From Rhizoclosmatium globosum (lineage: Eukaryota; Chytridiomycota; Chytridiomycetes; Chytridiales; Chytriomycetaceae): 64,000 nt of DNA. The stretch is from contig MCGO01000031.1 of the NCBI GenBank assembly GCA_002104985.1, positions 310,001-374,000 of the forward strand, in the 5' to 3' direction. The notes under the pieces are model-generated. The model had not been told where the DNA came from. It ran no database searches and saw nothing but the letters and a program-made list of their open reading frames with translations. Made by a program: the position numbers and the translations under genes. Positions within the stretch are counted from its first letter, which is position 1. Each line of letters begins with the position of its first letter. Of this stretch, positions 55,045 through 64,000 are shown piece by piece.

Positions 55045-56394
55045 TTATCTTATCCAACTCCTTGCTTCTTCATGCAGCTTTTCGACATTCTTGATCAAAA
55101 GCGCTGTATCCTCATCATAGCGAACACGCGCTTGTTTTCCCAGCTGCTTCCTTTTATCGATATCAAGTGCCATCACTCGTTCCATAGCTGAACAAATATT
55201 GTTCGGTGAGACGTGAACTTCGGGCAGGAAGTAATTTGGAGCAATGAGTTGATGGTCGAAGTGGTATGCAGTTTCATAATCAATCAGGATTCCAGATTCC
55301 CCATCAGTCACAAACTCATTCATTGGTGGGTAATTGGTTGTTACAACCAGTGCTGAGAGTGATCGTGCTTCGTTGATATAATGTCCATATCCTTCTGCTT
55401 GCGAAGGACAGATGTGAACTCCACTCTCAAACTGAAGCTTTCGCAGCTCGTCTATCGGTAACCGATTGAAGATTTTGACATTTCGAGGTACTTTTCCAAA
55501 CTTCTTCTTGTTCAAATACCCAACGACAGTCAATTGTCCCCACTCTGGATGTCGTTTCCAGCAATCCACGAGCTCAATCGTATGTTTCCGCTTACTGAGC
55601 CCATATGAGTGAAAAAACTTGTTAAAATCCTGTTTCCGCTTCACGTTGATGTTCTTTTCTTGCACCTCTTTCATAACATCAACAGATGAATGTGACATGA
55701 ACTGTGTTTTGGGAGGATCACTGATTCCCGAAGCAGCCAGATATTTATCAATCGCCGCACAAGTAATCCGCGTTTTACAAAGAACTTTGCTGATCTTCGT
55801 GAATATCCAAGCCTGGTTATGATCCATTTGTTCCAAGTTCGGCATCCACATATTCCGAACACCAGTTCCATCCGTCCGATTCAGTAACTGCACCAACGGA
55901 AACTCTCCATGAATAAATATCGAGTGATTCGCGCAGTTTCGGGCTTTGACGTCAAACACTGTTTTGGGAAACTGGTCCGTTGCAAGTCTCCCGCCTCTAC
56001 CGCCATTCGCAGCTCCATACACGATATAGTTGACGAAATCGGAACAATGGCCCATGGATCGACCTCCTTGGGAGGTTGCTATTTCGATTGGGAAACAGCT
56101 GTCAACGTAATTGGTTCCCATGTCTTCAAGAGTCCCGTCCATAGCCCATTGTGATGTTAGAGTCAATGCATGGCCGTAAATAGAGTCAGCTGAGTGACAT
56201 AGATCAATCAGTTGGGGGCGAGTGAAGGCAGATCCTTTGGGTCGATATATTGTGGGATGTGATGAGGGATACTCTGTGAAGGTTGTCTTGTGCTCTGGAC
56301 CAGATGATGAGGTTCGAGTAAATATGAGCAGGATGGTAAGGCCGACGATGGTTGCCGCAAGGCCTATCCGGCGAGTGTTCCACATCAGCCTCAT
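55045..56394 (-). CDS. Type II membrane glycosyltransferase (GT4-like), intact
   Basis: One open frame of about 450 residues. A short basic start and the hydrophobic segment IGLAATIVGLTILLIF form the anchor. The lumenal N-terminal part has CFPIEIATSQGGRSMGHCSD. The catalytic half has KVLCKTRITCAAI, FNKFFHSYGLSKRKHTIELV, ELVDCWKRHPEWGQLTVVGY and EGYGHYINEARSLSALVVTT. The last matches the donor-binding Glu-x7-Glu region of GT-B enzymes. The C-terminus is helical. Donor and acceptor are unknown. Two relatives lie at 59008 and 60746. Confidence 0.75.
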   Translation of the reverse strand: MRLMWNTRRIGLAATIVGLTILLIFTRTSSSGPEHKTTFTEYPSSHPTIYRPKGSAFTRPQLIDLCHSADSIYGHALTLTSQWAMDGTLEDMGTNYVDSCFPIEIATSQGGRSMGHCSDFVNYIVYGAANGGRGGRLATDQFPKTVFDVKARNCANHSIFIHGEFPLVQLLNRTDGTGVRNMWMPNLEQMDHNQAWIFTKISKVLCKTRITCAAIDKYLAASGISDPPKTQFMSHSSVDVMKEVQEKNINVKRKQDFNKFFHSYGLSKRKHTIELVDCWKRHPEWGQLTVVGYLNKKKFGKVPRNVKIFNRLPIDELRKLQFESGVHICPSQAEGYGHYINEARSLSALVVTTNYPPMNEFVTDGESGILIDYETAYHFDHQLIAPNYFLPEVHVSPNNICSAMERVMALDIDKRKQLGKQARVRYDEDTALLIKNVEKLHEEARSWIR

Positions 56395-56552
56395 TGTTTT
56401 GTTATTTATCAAATTATTCTGACATGAAAGTATTAACTCCGCAGAATAGGTTAGTTAAAGGTGTAAACGTTTCGGGATTTGCTCCAAACCGTCTGAAGAT
56501 AAGCAACCATCAACTGCTCAATCGCAAATTATTGTAAAGGACTTTGTTAAAT

Positions 56553-57486
56553 CTATGGTAACGGCTCAAACCCATCCCGAAACAACAAATCCCAAACTCG
56601 TGTCCCCCTCAAAATCCCAGCCGGAATATACTTCCCCATCCCCAAATTCGGCAACAAACTCAACGAATCCAAATAATACAAATCCCCAAGCTCCACCGGA
56701 ACCTGCTTCCCAAGCTCATTATTATTCAAGTACAAGGACCGTAACTGCTTCAACCCACCACACACCCTCCCCGGAATCCCACCCGTCAACCGATTCCTCG
56801 ACAAATACAAATAACTCAACTCGGGTAAATTCCCAAGCTCCTCCGGAATCCCTCCCGAAATCCGATTATTACATAAACTCAGAACTTTCAGTTTCCGACA
56901 TTGTCCCAGTTCCCGTGGAATGACGCCACCGAACGCGTTCGACCCAAGATACAACGCCTCCAAATTCACCAGCCCGCCTACATCCGCTGAAATCTCTCCA
57001 CTCAATTGATTCGACGAAAGGTCGAGCATCTTCAACCCCTTCAATCCCCACACCTCCTTCGGAACAACGCCGGATAACCGGTTACTCCCCAGCATAAGCA
57101 CAGTCAACCCTTGCAACGCGCCGATAGAGGTCGGGATCACGCCTTCGATTGATTTCCAGCCTAACCGCAGATTCCCTAGTTTTCGGAGCTTGACGTCGGC
57201 GTAGACGATTTGGTAGCTTGTAGGCATACGGAACCAATACTGATCCAGAGGGTCATTTGTCCTGTGCTTGGTTTCCGTTGAAGGTAGAGTTTGAGGCTGA
57301 GGAGGGCAAAGTCACGGTGAAGTATGCACTCGTTGATTCGTCGACAGAGGCGCCGGAATTTGAGTGCCTGAGAGGGACGAAGCATACTAAAATATGTTGT
57401 ATTAATTCAGTGGGGATTTTAGATTGGAGGTGAGATGAGATGGTGGGGTTGGATGTAGATCTGGTTTGGAAGGGAGATGAAGGCAT
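56553..57486 (-). CDS. F-box-like / plant-type LRR protein, copy 3
   Basis: The start is MPSSPFQTRSTSNPTISSHL. KIPTELIQHIL is then continued in the -1 frame by MLRPSQALKFRRLCRRINEC, which matches the copies at 17560 and 18451. A further -1 change leads to PLDQYWFRMPTSYQIVYAD, and the main frame carries six to eight plant-type LRRs such as LTVLMLGSNRLSGVVPKEVW and LKVLSLCNNRISGGIPEELG. There is no membrane span. Both breaks behave as single missing bases, so this copy may be functional. Confidence 0.65.
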
Positions 57487-57665
57487 TTTGGAAGATTTGG
57501 AAACAATCAAAAACAGATAGAAACCGCAAGATTTTCAAGCATTGTCAAATTCATGACTTGTGACTCATATTGAATAGAAAGTGGAGAGATACAGATGAGA
57601 TACCATTTATGTAGAAGTTACGACAAGTACAAGTATGAGGATTTGACAATTCAATAATGTCCATA

Positions 57666-58934
57666 TTAAGGCAGCGGATGATGCACAGACTGCGCGAATC
57701 CAATCCGATTATTCACTAAATCATGCACTGTATATGCCGCTCTTAAGAATGTGTCACCGAAGATGTAATTGATTCCATGTTTCCCAAGCTCTCCAATCCG
57801 TGAAATTCCAGACACACACAATCCAGCTACTCCAGCATCAAGAACATATTGCTTCGGGTGACTGTAATGAACGCGTCTTTCGCGAAGTGAACGAGAATGG
57901 AAGGCCCCGTCTTTAGAATGTTACAATCAATTACGTGGAGACCTGAAGGAGCGTCGAAAGGCCGCGCACCAATGGCAGCATTGATGGAATCAGATATGTC
58001 GTTTGGCACAAGCATGAGAGATGTCCCTGTGTCTGAAATGGCTGAACTTCCTTCAGGAATTGGAATGACTTTATCGTTGATACGGAACGAGCCTTGCGTC
58101 GGTGTGAATTGGTAATAGGAGCGACTCGTGATTGGTACTGAACTCATCAGAGATTTTAAAAACGAATGGAATGGTAACTCACCCCAAAACAGGTCCCCTT
58201 GAATCCTCGAAGAATCCATCCCATTCACAGTCAACTCGCCTTCCTCTTTATCCCTCGAATCTGAGAAATAAAACGAGAAGGAATGCACACCCGCAGAATC
58301 CACGAAATTACCACCTTCAATCTGATTCAAAGCTGGAAACGCGAGTCCCCACAATCCAGCAGGACTCGTTTTGAATCCACGTTCCCGAGTCGACACACCA
58401 AATTTAAGTGTTGTAGAGATGTTTGCGAGAGAGACTGGGCCAGAGTATACTTGCCCTGCGACAGAGCCTGAGCCGTAATGGGCAGAGAAGGATTCACCCG
58501 TTGGTTTGAGTGAGTCTACAGTTGTGTTGATAGCTGGAGTGTGGGATCCACATGAGCCGTCCCAAGCTTTACAGTTCGGGCCTCTGAGCCAGAGATCTGA
58601 TGAACCCTAGGTGGAGTGTCAGCCGTGTCCCTCGGAACTACCAGTCTCCTAGGAACCAGTAACCAACCGTGTCCAAGTCAACGTCAAAGTGCTGATCGGC
58701 CACAGAAACACGCGCCGAAAACAGAAAGTCGCCGTGGTTGACGAGATCGACGAGCGACGGCAAATCGAGTCCGAGGCCGTGGCGCTTGTTTGCCGCAACG
58801 AGCGAGTGCGACGGAAGACGGACGACGCCGCTCTTTCGCCGGATGCGGATCGTTGTTTTGGCGGACGTCGCTTGGATTTGAACTTGGACGAGAACGAGGA
58901 AGAGTGCGAGAGTGGTGAGGGTGGTGAGGTGCAT
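57666..58934 (-). CDS. Secreted pepsin-type aspartic protease
   Basis: Signal peptide MHLTTLTTLALFLVLVQVQI. A short propeptide is followed by the mature start FSARVSVADQHFDVDLDT, where an intron (about 58612-58671) splits the first active site Asp-Thr-Gly-Ser. The flap region HYGSGSVAGQVYSGPVSL, the GLAFPALNQIEGGNF region and the second active site AISDTGTSLMLVP are present. After a -1 change near 57850 the C-terminus reads AGLCVSGISRIGELGKHGIN and ends IGFAQSVHHPLP, like other A1 family proteases (GDTFLRAAYTVHD). It was probably exported. Confidence 0.85.
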
Positions 58935-59007
58935 TGGTTGTGTCAACTTGGAAGGAAGAACTCAGTTGGCCAAGCAAAATAAAATAGAAGTACACGCCAA
59001 GTCTCTT

Positions 59008-60676
59008 CTATTCTACAATTCCCTGCTTCCATCCGCTAGTATAATATTCATGCACCCCACGTTGAAACTCTTCCATATTTCCCTCCATTACTACTTTATC
59101 ATAATCATACCCTTCCCTTGCTTTCCGTCCCATCCGCTTCCTCTCCTCCAAAGGCATCTTGAGCACTTTCTCGATCGCGCTACAAATATATTCCGAAGTG
59201 ACTCGCACCGGCGACACAAAGTGATCCTGCATGAGTTGATATTCTTCACCCGGCAGAGGGTCGTAGTCTATTAGAATCCCTGATTCTCCATCCACAACCA
59301 TTTCATTCATTGGTGCGTAGTTTGTTGTCAGAACCAAGGCAGATAGTGATCGTGCTTCGTTGATGTAGTGCCCGTACCTGTTTAAGTTTGATAAGAACGT
59401 TGTGAATGTCATCTTTGGTCTTCACTTTGCGAATCTGTTGCTTGGCCTTGCTACGCTCGCACATTTTGTTGCTACGCAACGACGCTTCGCTCATAACTCT
59501 ACGACACACGATATCTCCTTATAACAAGACATACCCTTCTTGATTCGACGGACATATATGCACTCCATGCGTGACTTGAAGAGCCCTCAATTTCTTGATG
59601 GACAACCGATTATACAACTTGATATTCGGAGGCCACCGCATAGCCCCTTCTTCCCCAAATCCGGCATATAATCCGTCTTATTACGTGATCCCACAATCAC
59701 AAGTTCAGGCCACTCAGGATGCCACTTCCAACAATCAAATACTTGACGTGTATGTTTTCGTCCAGAGGATCCATGCACGTGAATGAATTTGTTGAAATCT
59801 TGGTGTAGTTTTTTCAGGTGGTTGGGTCCAAATAGTGTTAATGCGTTTTCGCGGATGTCAACGCTGGTATGTGACATGTATACGAGTTGTTGGTCTGAGA
59901 GGTGTGGGTGGGCGTATGGTAAATCAATGCTAGATGGTTTTAAAGGTCGTTCCTATAACGTTGTTAGCTCTTTACGCTTTCACTTGAAAGGAACTGACCA
60001 ATCCATTCGCTTTCAAATACTTGCGCAAGGCTTCACAGGTAACTTTCGTCTTGCATAGAAACTGATGCGTCCTTGGGAAATAAAAGTGCTGCCATTTATC
60101 AATCTGTTCAATATTTGGGATCCAGATATTCCGGTGACTAGTGGTGTTCGAGAAGAAGAACCTCCGAGCGACTTCAAAGAACAAGAAGGTGGATTGCGGA
60201 CACAGCTGCAATTTCTTTGCATAAGTAGCTTCATCAAATTCCGGGTTCAGACGAGCGTCTGCATGGAGGATGTACTGAACATAGTCGGAGCAGTGGCCCA
60301 TTGAGCGACCATCTTGATGCACAATAATTTCGAGTTGTTTGCAGGAACCAAGAAACTCTCTTTTCTGTGGTTCGAGTGAAGTTGGCGCTGACGTGGGTTC
60401 TGGTTGGGCAATGACCCGTCCTCGTTCAATCGTCCACTCGTTTCCAACGTGGCAAAGTGCAACAAGTTCAGTCGCCGAAAAGGTGGATCTGCCGCCACTT
60501 GGCCGCTTGACAAAGGCCGCTGCTTCGTCGTTGGAGGCGCTTGGATCGCGGGACGGCCTGGCTCCACCGCCACTGCCACCACTGCCACCACGACCACCAC
60601 CAACAACAAGCCGAACAAGGACAAGTGTCACACTGACTAATACGCCAATAAGAACAAGAAGGTGTCGCACTCGCAT
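59008..60676 (-). CDS. Type II membrane glycosyltransferase (GT4-like)
   Basis: The start MRVRHLLVLIGVLVSVTLVL forms the anchor, followed by a Gly/Ser-rich stem. The catalytic part matches the gene at 55045: DGRSMGHCSDYVQYI, HQFLCKTKVTCEALRKYL, YMSHTSVDIRENAL, FNKFIHVHGSSGRKHTRQVF and DCWKWHPEWPELVIVGS. A -1 change near 59655 restores RWPPNIKLYNRLSIKKLRAL and GVHICPSNQEG. A long intron (about 59381-59530) leads to YGHYINEARSLSALVLTT and the end. The 150-base intron is two to three times longer than most in the window. Confidence 0.72.
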
Positions 60677-60745
60677 CGAATGTCTCTTTTGAGTCTTGGT
60701 TGGCTTCGCTTCGCTTTGATTGGTTTCACAAAAAAGTTGGTTCAA
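60677..60745. promoter_or_regulatory. 69-bp divergent start-to-start region
   Basis: The inferred starts of the two paralogous glycosyltransferases (60676 minus, 60746 plus) are 69 bp apart. Both frames stay open across the gap, so real starts could also overlap. A shared promoter is the simplest reading. Confidence 0.4.
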
Positions 60746-61991
60746 ATGGCTCTGCGGCCAAAGCCTCTCATTGGTGTCCTGCTTCTGACAATCACTGGCT
60801 GCCTCTTCTTCCTTCTGAGTGATCCTAACTCTTCCCTTGGCCTGGATGATTCAGAACTGGCTCTGCTCGATACTTTTACCGACACTCAACCCTATGGTAC
60901 AATACAGTGGCCAATGAACAACGAAACTGGCTTTACTATACCTGAACTGCTACAGCTCTGCGTCTCTGGATCAAGTGCGGCAATCTCTCGCTTCTACGCT
61001 TTCGATGGCCCTCAAACGCAGCTGATAGGCCTTGGACTTGCAAACTGCTTCCCCATCGAAATCGTTCTCCATCCCGATGCACGAAATATGGACTCTTGCT
61101 CAGATATCGTACACCTGATTTATTACTCTGCTGCCCGTCTATCTTCAGACTACTCAACCAACAAACTGATGGCTTGTCCAATTCTTTTTACGTATGGGCT
61201 GAACCGCCGCGTGAATCATTTTCAATCAATGATATGGGAACGCTCAAGAATATCTGGAGTCCTAGCCCCCAACTTCTCGAAACGCACCAACACACACTGT
61301 TACCATTTGCCCACAGAATCCTTTGCAAAACAAAGTCTGTTTGCACTGCTGCTCAAGCTCTAATCGCTTCTACCCCAAAAGCCTCCCATATTGAAACCAA
61401 ATACACCTCCCATGCAACACCTGATATCACGTTACTCATCTCTTCCCCTCAAGACCAAGACTACTCGAAAATATTCCACAAAGTCGATTCCACATCCCCA
61501 TCTTTCACAACTACACTCCTAAACTGCTGGTCCAAACACCCAACCTGGCCAGTCCTCACAATCGCCAGTGCATACCCACTCACCGAAACACCGGCACCCA
61601 ATATCGTATTCGTACCTCTAACACCTCTCCAGCCACTATGGACAGCTCAAGCCACGTCTGGAATCCATATCCTGCCGTCTCACATTTCTATTTCCCTACA
61701 CACACTAAACACCGCCCGCGCCGCTTCAGCTCTCACAATCACCCTCGATTCCTCTCTCGTGCGTGAAATTTTCACCGACACCGTCTCGGGGATCTTGGTC
61801 CAACAGAATCATATCTCTGCGATGCTGTGGAGCAAGTCCTGGCTATGAGTGTACCAGACAGACGTAAACTAGGAAAGAAGGCGAGGGAAGCATATGATAG
61901 GGATACTGCGATTTATGTAGAGTTTGTGAGGGGTTTGAGGAAGGAGGCAGATACGTGGATTTCGAGGAAAGAGTTTAAGAGTGAATTGTGA
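60746..61991 (+). CDS. Diverged glycosyltransferase of the same family
   Basis: MALRPKPLIGVLLLTITGCL starts with a membrane anchor (the frame is also open from 60662). NCFPIEIVLHPDARNMDSCS matches the family block. After a -1 change near 61180 follow YVWAEPPRESFSINDMGTLK, HRILCKTKSVCTAAQALIA and LLNCWSKHPTWPVLTIAS. The GYGHYINEARSLSAL block of the other two is degraded here to HISISLHTLNTARAASALTI; the first acidic residue is lost. After a second -1 change the end is VLAMSVPDRRKLGKKAREAY. Activity may be altered or lost. Confidence 0.65.
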
Positions 61992-62182
61992 GCTATTGTA
62001 GAATATATTATTCCTTGTTCTATTTGAGTGGCAACTGTTCTGACAAAATCATTGACAATTTCGTGGTATAACACGGTAGCATTAATTAAGGAGATGTGGC
62101 ATTATACTTTCATTACACTGAGGTACTTATCGAGTAAATTTGGTTGCAGCTTGAAACAGAGATTTTAGCCACTTAATCAATA

Positions 62183-64000
62183 ATGACGAACCACGGCGGC
62201 CGTGTCTCATGGCTCCTCCGGGGCAGTCCGCCTCCAATCCAACCACAGCAACCACACGCCCTAACCCGTGTCCAAACAAGTGTTGGATCACTAGTCGTCC
62301 CAGCCCCGCCAACCCACACAATCACCGACCTCATCAAAGACGCCAACAAACTCCTCGCAAAACACTTTCCCGAAACCCCACACTCCATAGTCGCTTTCGT
62401 GACAGTAGACGGAGACCTGATCGACCCTACTCTCGTGGCATCACTCGCAACAGAGCGGAACCAAGAACTCGTTGGGCTGTCAGAAGCGGAACGGAACTTG
62501 CTTCCCCCTAGAGTCCATCCGTTCTTTAGCAACTTAGGAAAGAAGCAGGACATGGTTGTAGTCGGGAACGGAGCTGCAGGACGCACATTCCAACGGGACG
62601 ACTCAAAACAGCTTTCGTTTCTTGTTCCCCGCACGCAAGGAGACGGTGACGATGATGATGTTCGAAGCAGCGCTCCCACAATGCCACCGAGTATTGGTCC
62701 CGTGGACCGAGGCTCATTGAGCATCTTCTTGTCATACTGTTGGTGAGCTTATCCACTATGATTCACAAGCCCGCGGCATTCTAAACTCTCTTTCTAAAGG
62801 ACAAACTCGAAGCTTGCTGTTGGAGATAAGTCCGTCGGACCGTGTGATCCTCGTGAAGTACATCAATACCTAGGCTCTCAGGGATTCAGTGACATTTGGA
62901 TTGATACCGAGCGAATGACGACTGGAGACGATTTGTTCGATAAGATCGCTGAGGACTTATGTCTTGTGACCTTGTGATTGTTTGCGTGAGTGATGACTAT
63001 GCGTTGAGTAAGAACTGTCTGCGTGAGCTCAACTTTGCCGTCAACTCTATGTACGTATTTTATTGTTTATTTTGAATTATCTCATATTGCTGTATTTTAG
63101 GAAACTGCCGATTGTTACTTTGGTTGTTGGAGAGGGGTTCAACTGGCAAAAGTCAAAAGTTGGCCTTATGCTCGGTGATCAAGTATACCTTGACGCCACA
63201 AAAGCTGATAATATTTCCTCACGAATGGAAAGTCTCGTGTCAGCGCTAGACCGCAGCATTTCCAACAACAATCTCCAAGACCGCCTTTCCATTTCCGAAG
63301 AACCTGATACCATCCCAGATGCTTCTCTCTACACTCAACTGGATGAAAGTTTCAGCCCAGATAATCTTCTTCAAGATCTTCGGGAGATTGACGAAACCTT
63401 TGCAAACCTTCCCCAACTCAATCTCGTCGTTGGGGAAAAGGTTGAGGTATTGCGCTGGCGTTTCACTCGTAAGAGTTACCATGTAGGCGGTGGTCTTCAC
63501 TGGGTTCCAGTCCAAATCGTTGAAATCGGAGCTCCCACGAATCCATATGACCCAACATCGTCGCGTCTCATCAAAGTCCTCTTCCAAGCACGAATTAGCT
63601 ACAACAAAACAAAGAACGGCCCCCTTGTGATGAACGTGGTGGACGAAGATGTGGAGTGGATTGAGGAGTTTCTGATTCGTAAGCCAAGTGAGATGCCAAG
63701 AAACCTTCCGGATTTGGATATTGGCGATGCTGTTGAGTTCCGTCAGTTTGTTCATAGAGACAAGGCGAAACGGTCGAAAGAAGCCTATTTAGCGAATAAT
63801 GGGGTTGGAAGCGACCTTGGTGACTTGGAAGAGGAGGAACAAGATACGTACATGTTTTGGCCGGCTTTTATTGTTGCAAAGATGGCGAACCGGAAGTATT
63901 TGATAAGGTGACTTGATTTCCTTTAGTTTATAGACCATTTTTAACACTGTCGCTAGACAATCAAAAGGAATGGGAATCATGGCCGAAGACGGAAACTATG
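62183..64000 (+). CDS. TIR-domain protein, 3' partial
   Basis: Exon 1 (62183-62741) encodes about 186 residues without a known domain, ending in the first TIR strand LSIFLSYCW. The intron GTGAGC...AAAG leads to TNSKLAVGDKSVGPCDPREV and FSDIWIDTERMTTGDDLFDK. After a -1 change near 62960 come CDLVIVCVSDDYALSKNC and LRELNFAVNSM, whose Glu sits where TIR NADases have their catalytic Glu. Another intron (about 63051-63101) precedes KLPIVTLVVGEGFNWQKSKV and a coiled region. From about 63420 two Tudor/Agenet-like beta units follow (VEVLRWRFTRKSYHVGGGLH; AVEFRQFVHR). A final intron at 63909 leads off the window. NAD cleavage is possible but unproven. Confidence 0.7.

Noticed and set aside
57390..57420. 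A 20-base intron (GTATGC...CTCAG) in the LRR gene at 57 kb
   Set aside because: Removing it deletes residues that both other copies keep. A single missing base preserves the alignment.
12277..63000. Programmed -1 ribosomal frameshifting as the cause of the many frame changes
   Set aside because: The sites lack slippery heptamers, differ from gene to gene and occur in core genes such as Cwc15 and BCS1 that are not frameshifted elsewhere.
1..64000. tRNA, rRNA or CRISPR features
   Set aside because: No T-loop-like GGTTCGAATCC context, rRNA block or regularly spaced repeats were found on reading both strands. A covariance search was not possible.

Overview
The window is nuclear DNA of a fungus, most likely an early-diverging zoosporic one (Chytridiomycota). 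Genes lie close together on both strands. Coding regions are split by short GT-AG introns, mostly about 45 to 90 bases. Conserved fungal genes (PCNA, mitochondrial ATP synthase alpha, Cwc15, BCS1, Sil1) sit beside plant-style LRR proteins, a TIR-domain protein and a very large set of PAP1-like bZIP genes. The phylum is inferred from this mix; no marker gene fixes the species.

Layout. 1-7.7 kb: citrate synthase (5' end cut by the window), a GT31-like glycosyltransferase, a PH-like protein, PCNA, a C2H2 zinc-finger protein and a multi-pass membrane protein. 7.7-10.1 kb: no recognisable gene. 10.1-11.9 kb: a frame-broken repeat protein with a membrane anchor. 12.3-46.1 kb: about 22 bZIP loci. 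Also in this stretch are a small Cys-rich protein, two decayed F-box-like/LRR genes and a LARP7/Pof8-type La protein. 46.1-47.7 kb: no recognisable gene. 47.7-58.9 kb: a double Zn2Cys6 protein, an NTF2-like protein, ATP synthase alpha, Cwc15, BCS1, Sil1, a type II membrane glycosyltransferase, a third LRR gene and an aspartic protease. 59-62 kb: two head-to-head glycosyltransferases related to the one at 55 kb. 62.2 kb to the end: a TIR-domain protein that runs off the window.

The bZIP array is the main feature. Its members share a PAP1-type basic region and recurrent intron positions. They carry one of two C-terminal helical tails, called type A and type B here, which I do not recognise as a named domain. 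This points to local tandem duplication and divergence. Several members have AP-1, CRE or Pap1/Yap-type sites upstream, so cross-regulation is possible but not shown.

A second pattern runs through the window. Many otherwise well-conserved genes, including core ones (Cwc15, BCS1, LARP7, Sil1), are interrupted by frame changes. Nearly all go in the same direction, as if one base were missing. Uncorrected single-base deletions in the assembly explain this best. Genes with only such breaks are therefore listed as CDS with the break noted; 'pseudogene' is kept for loci with additional damage.
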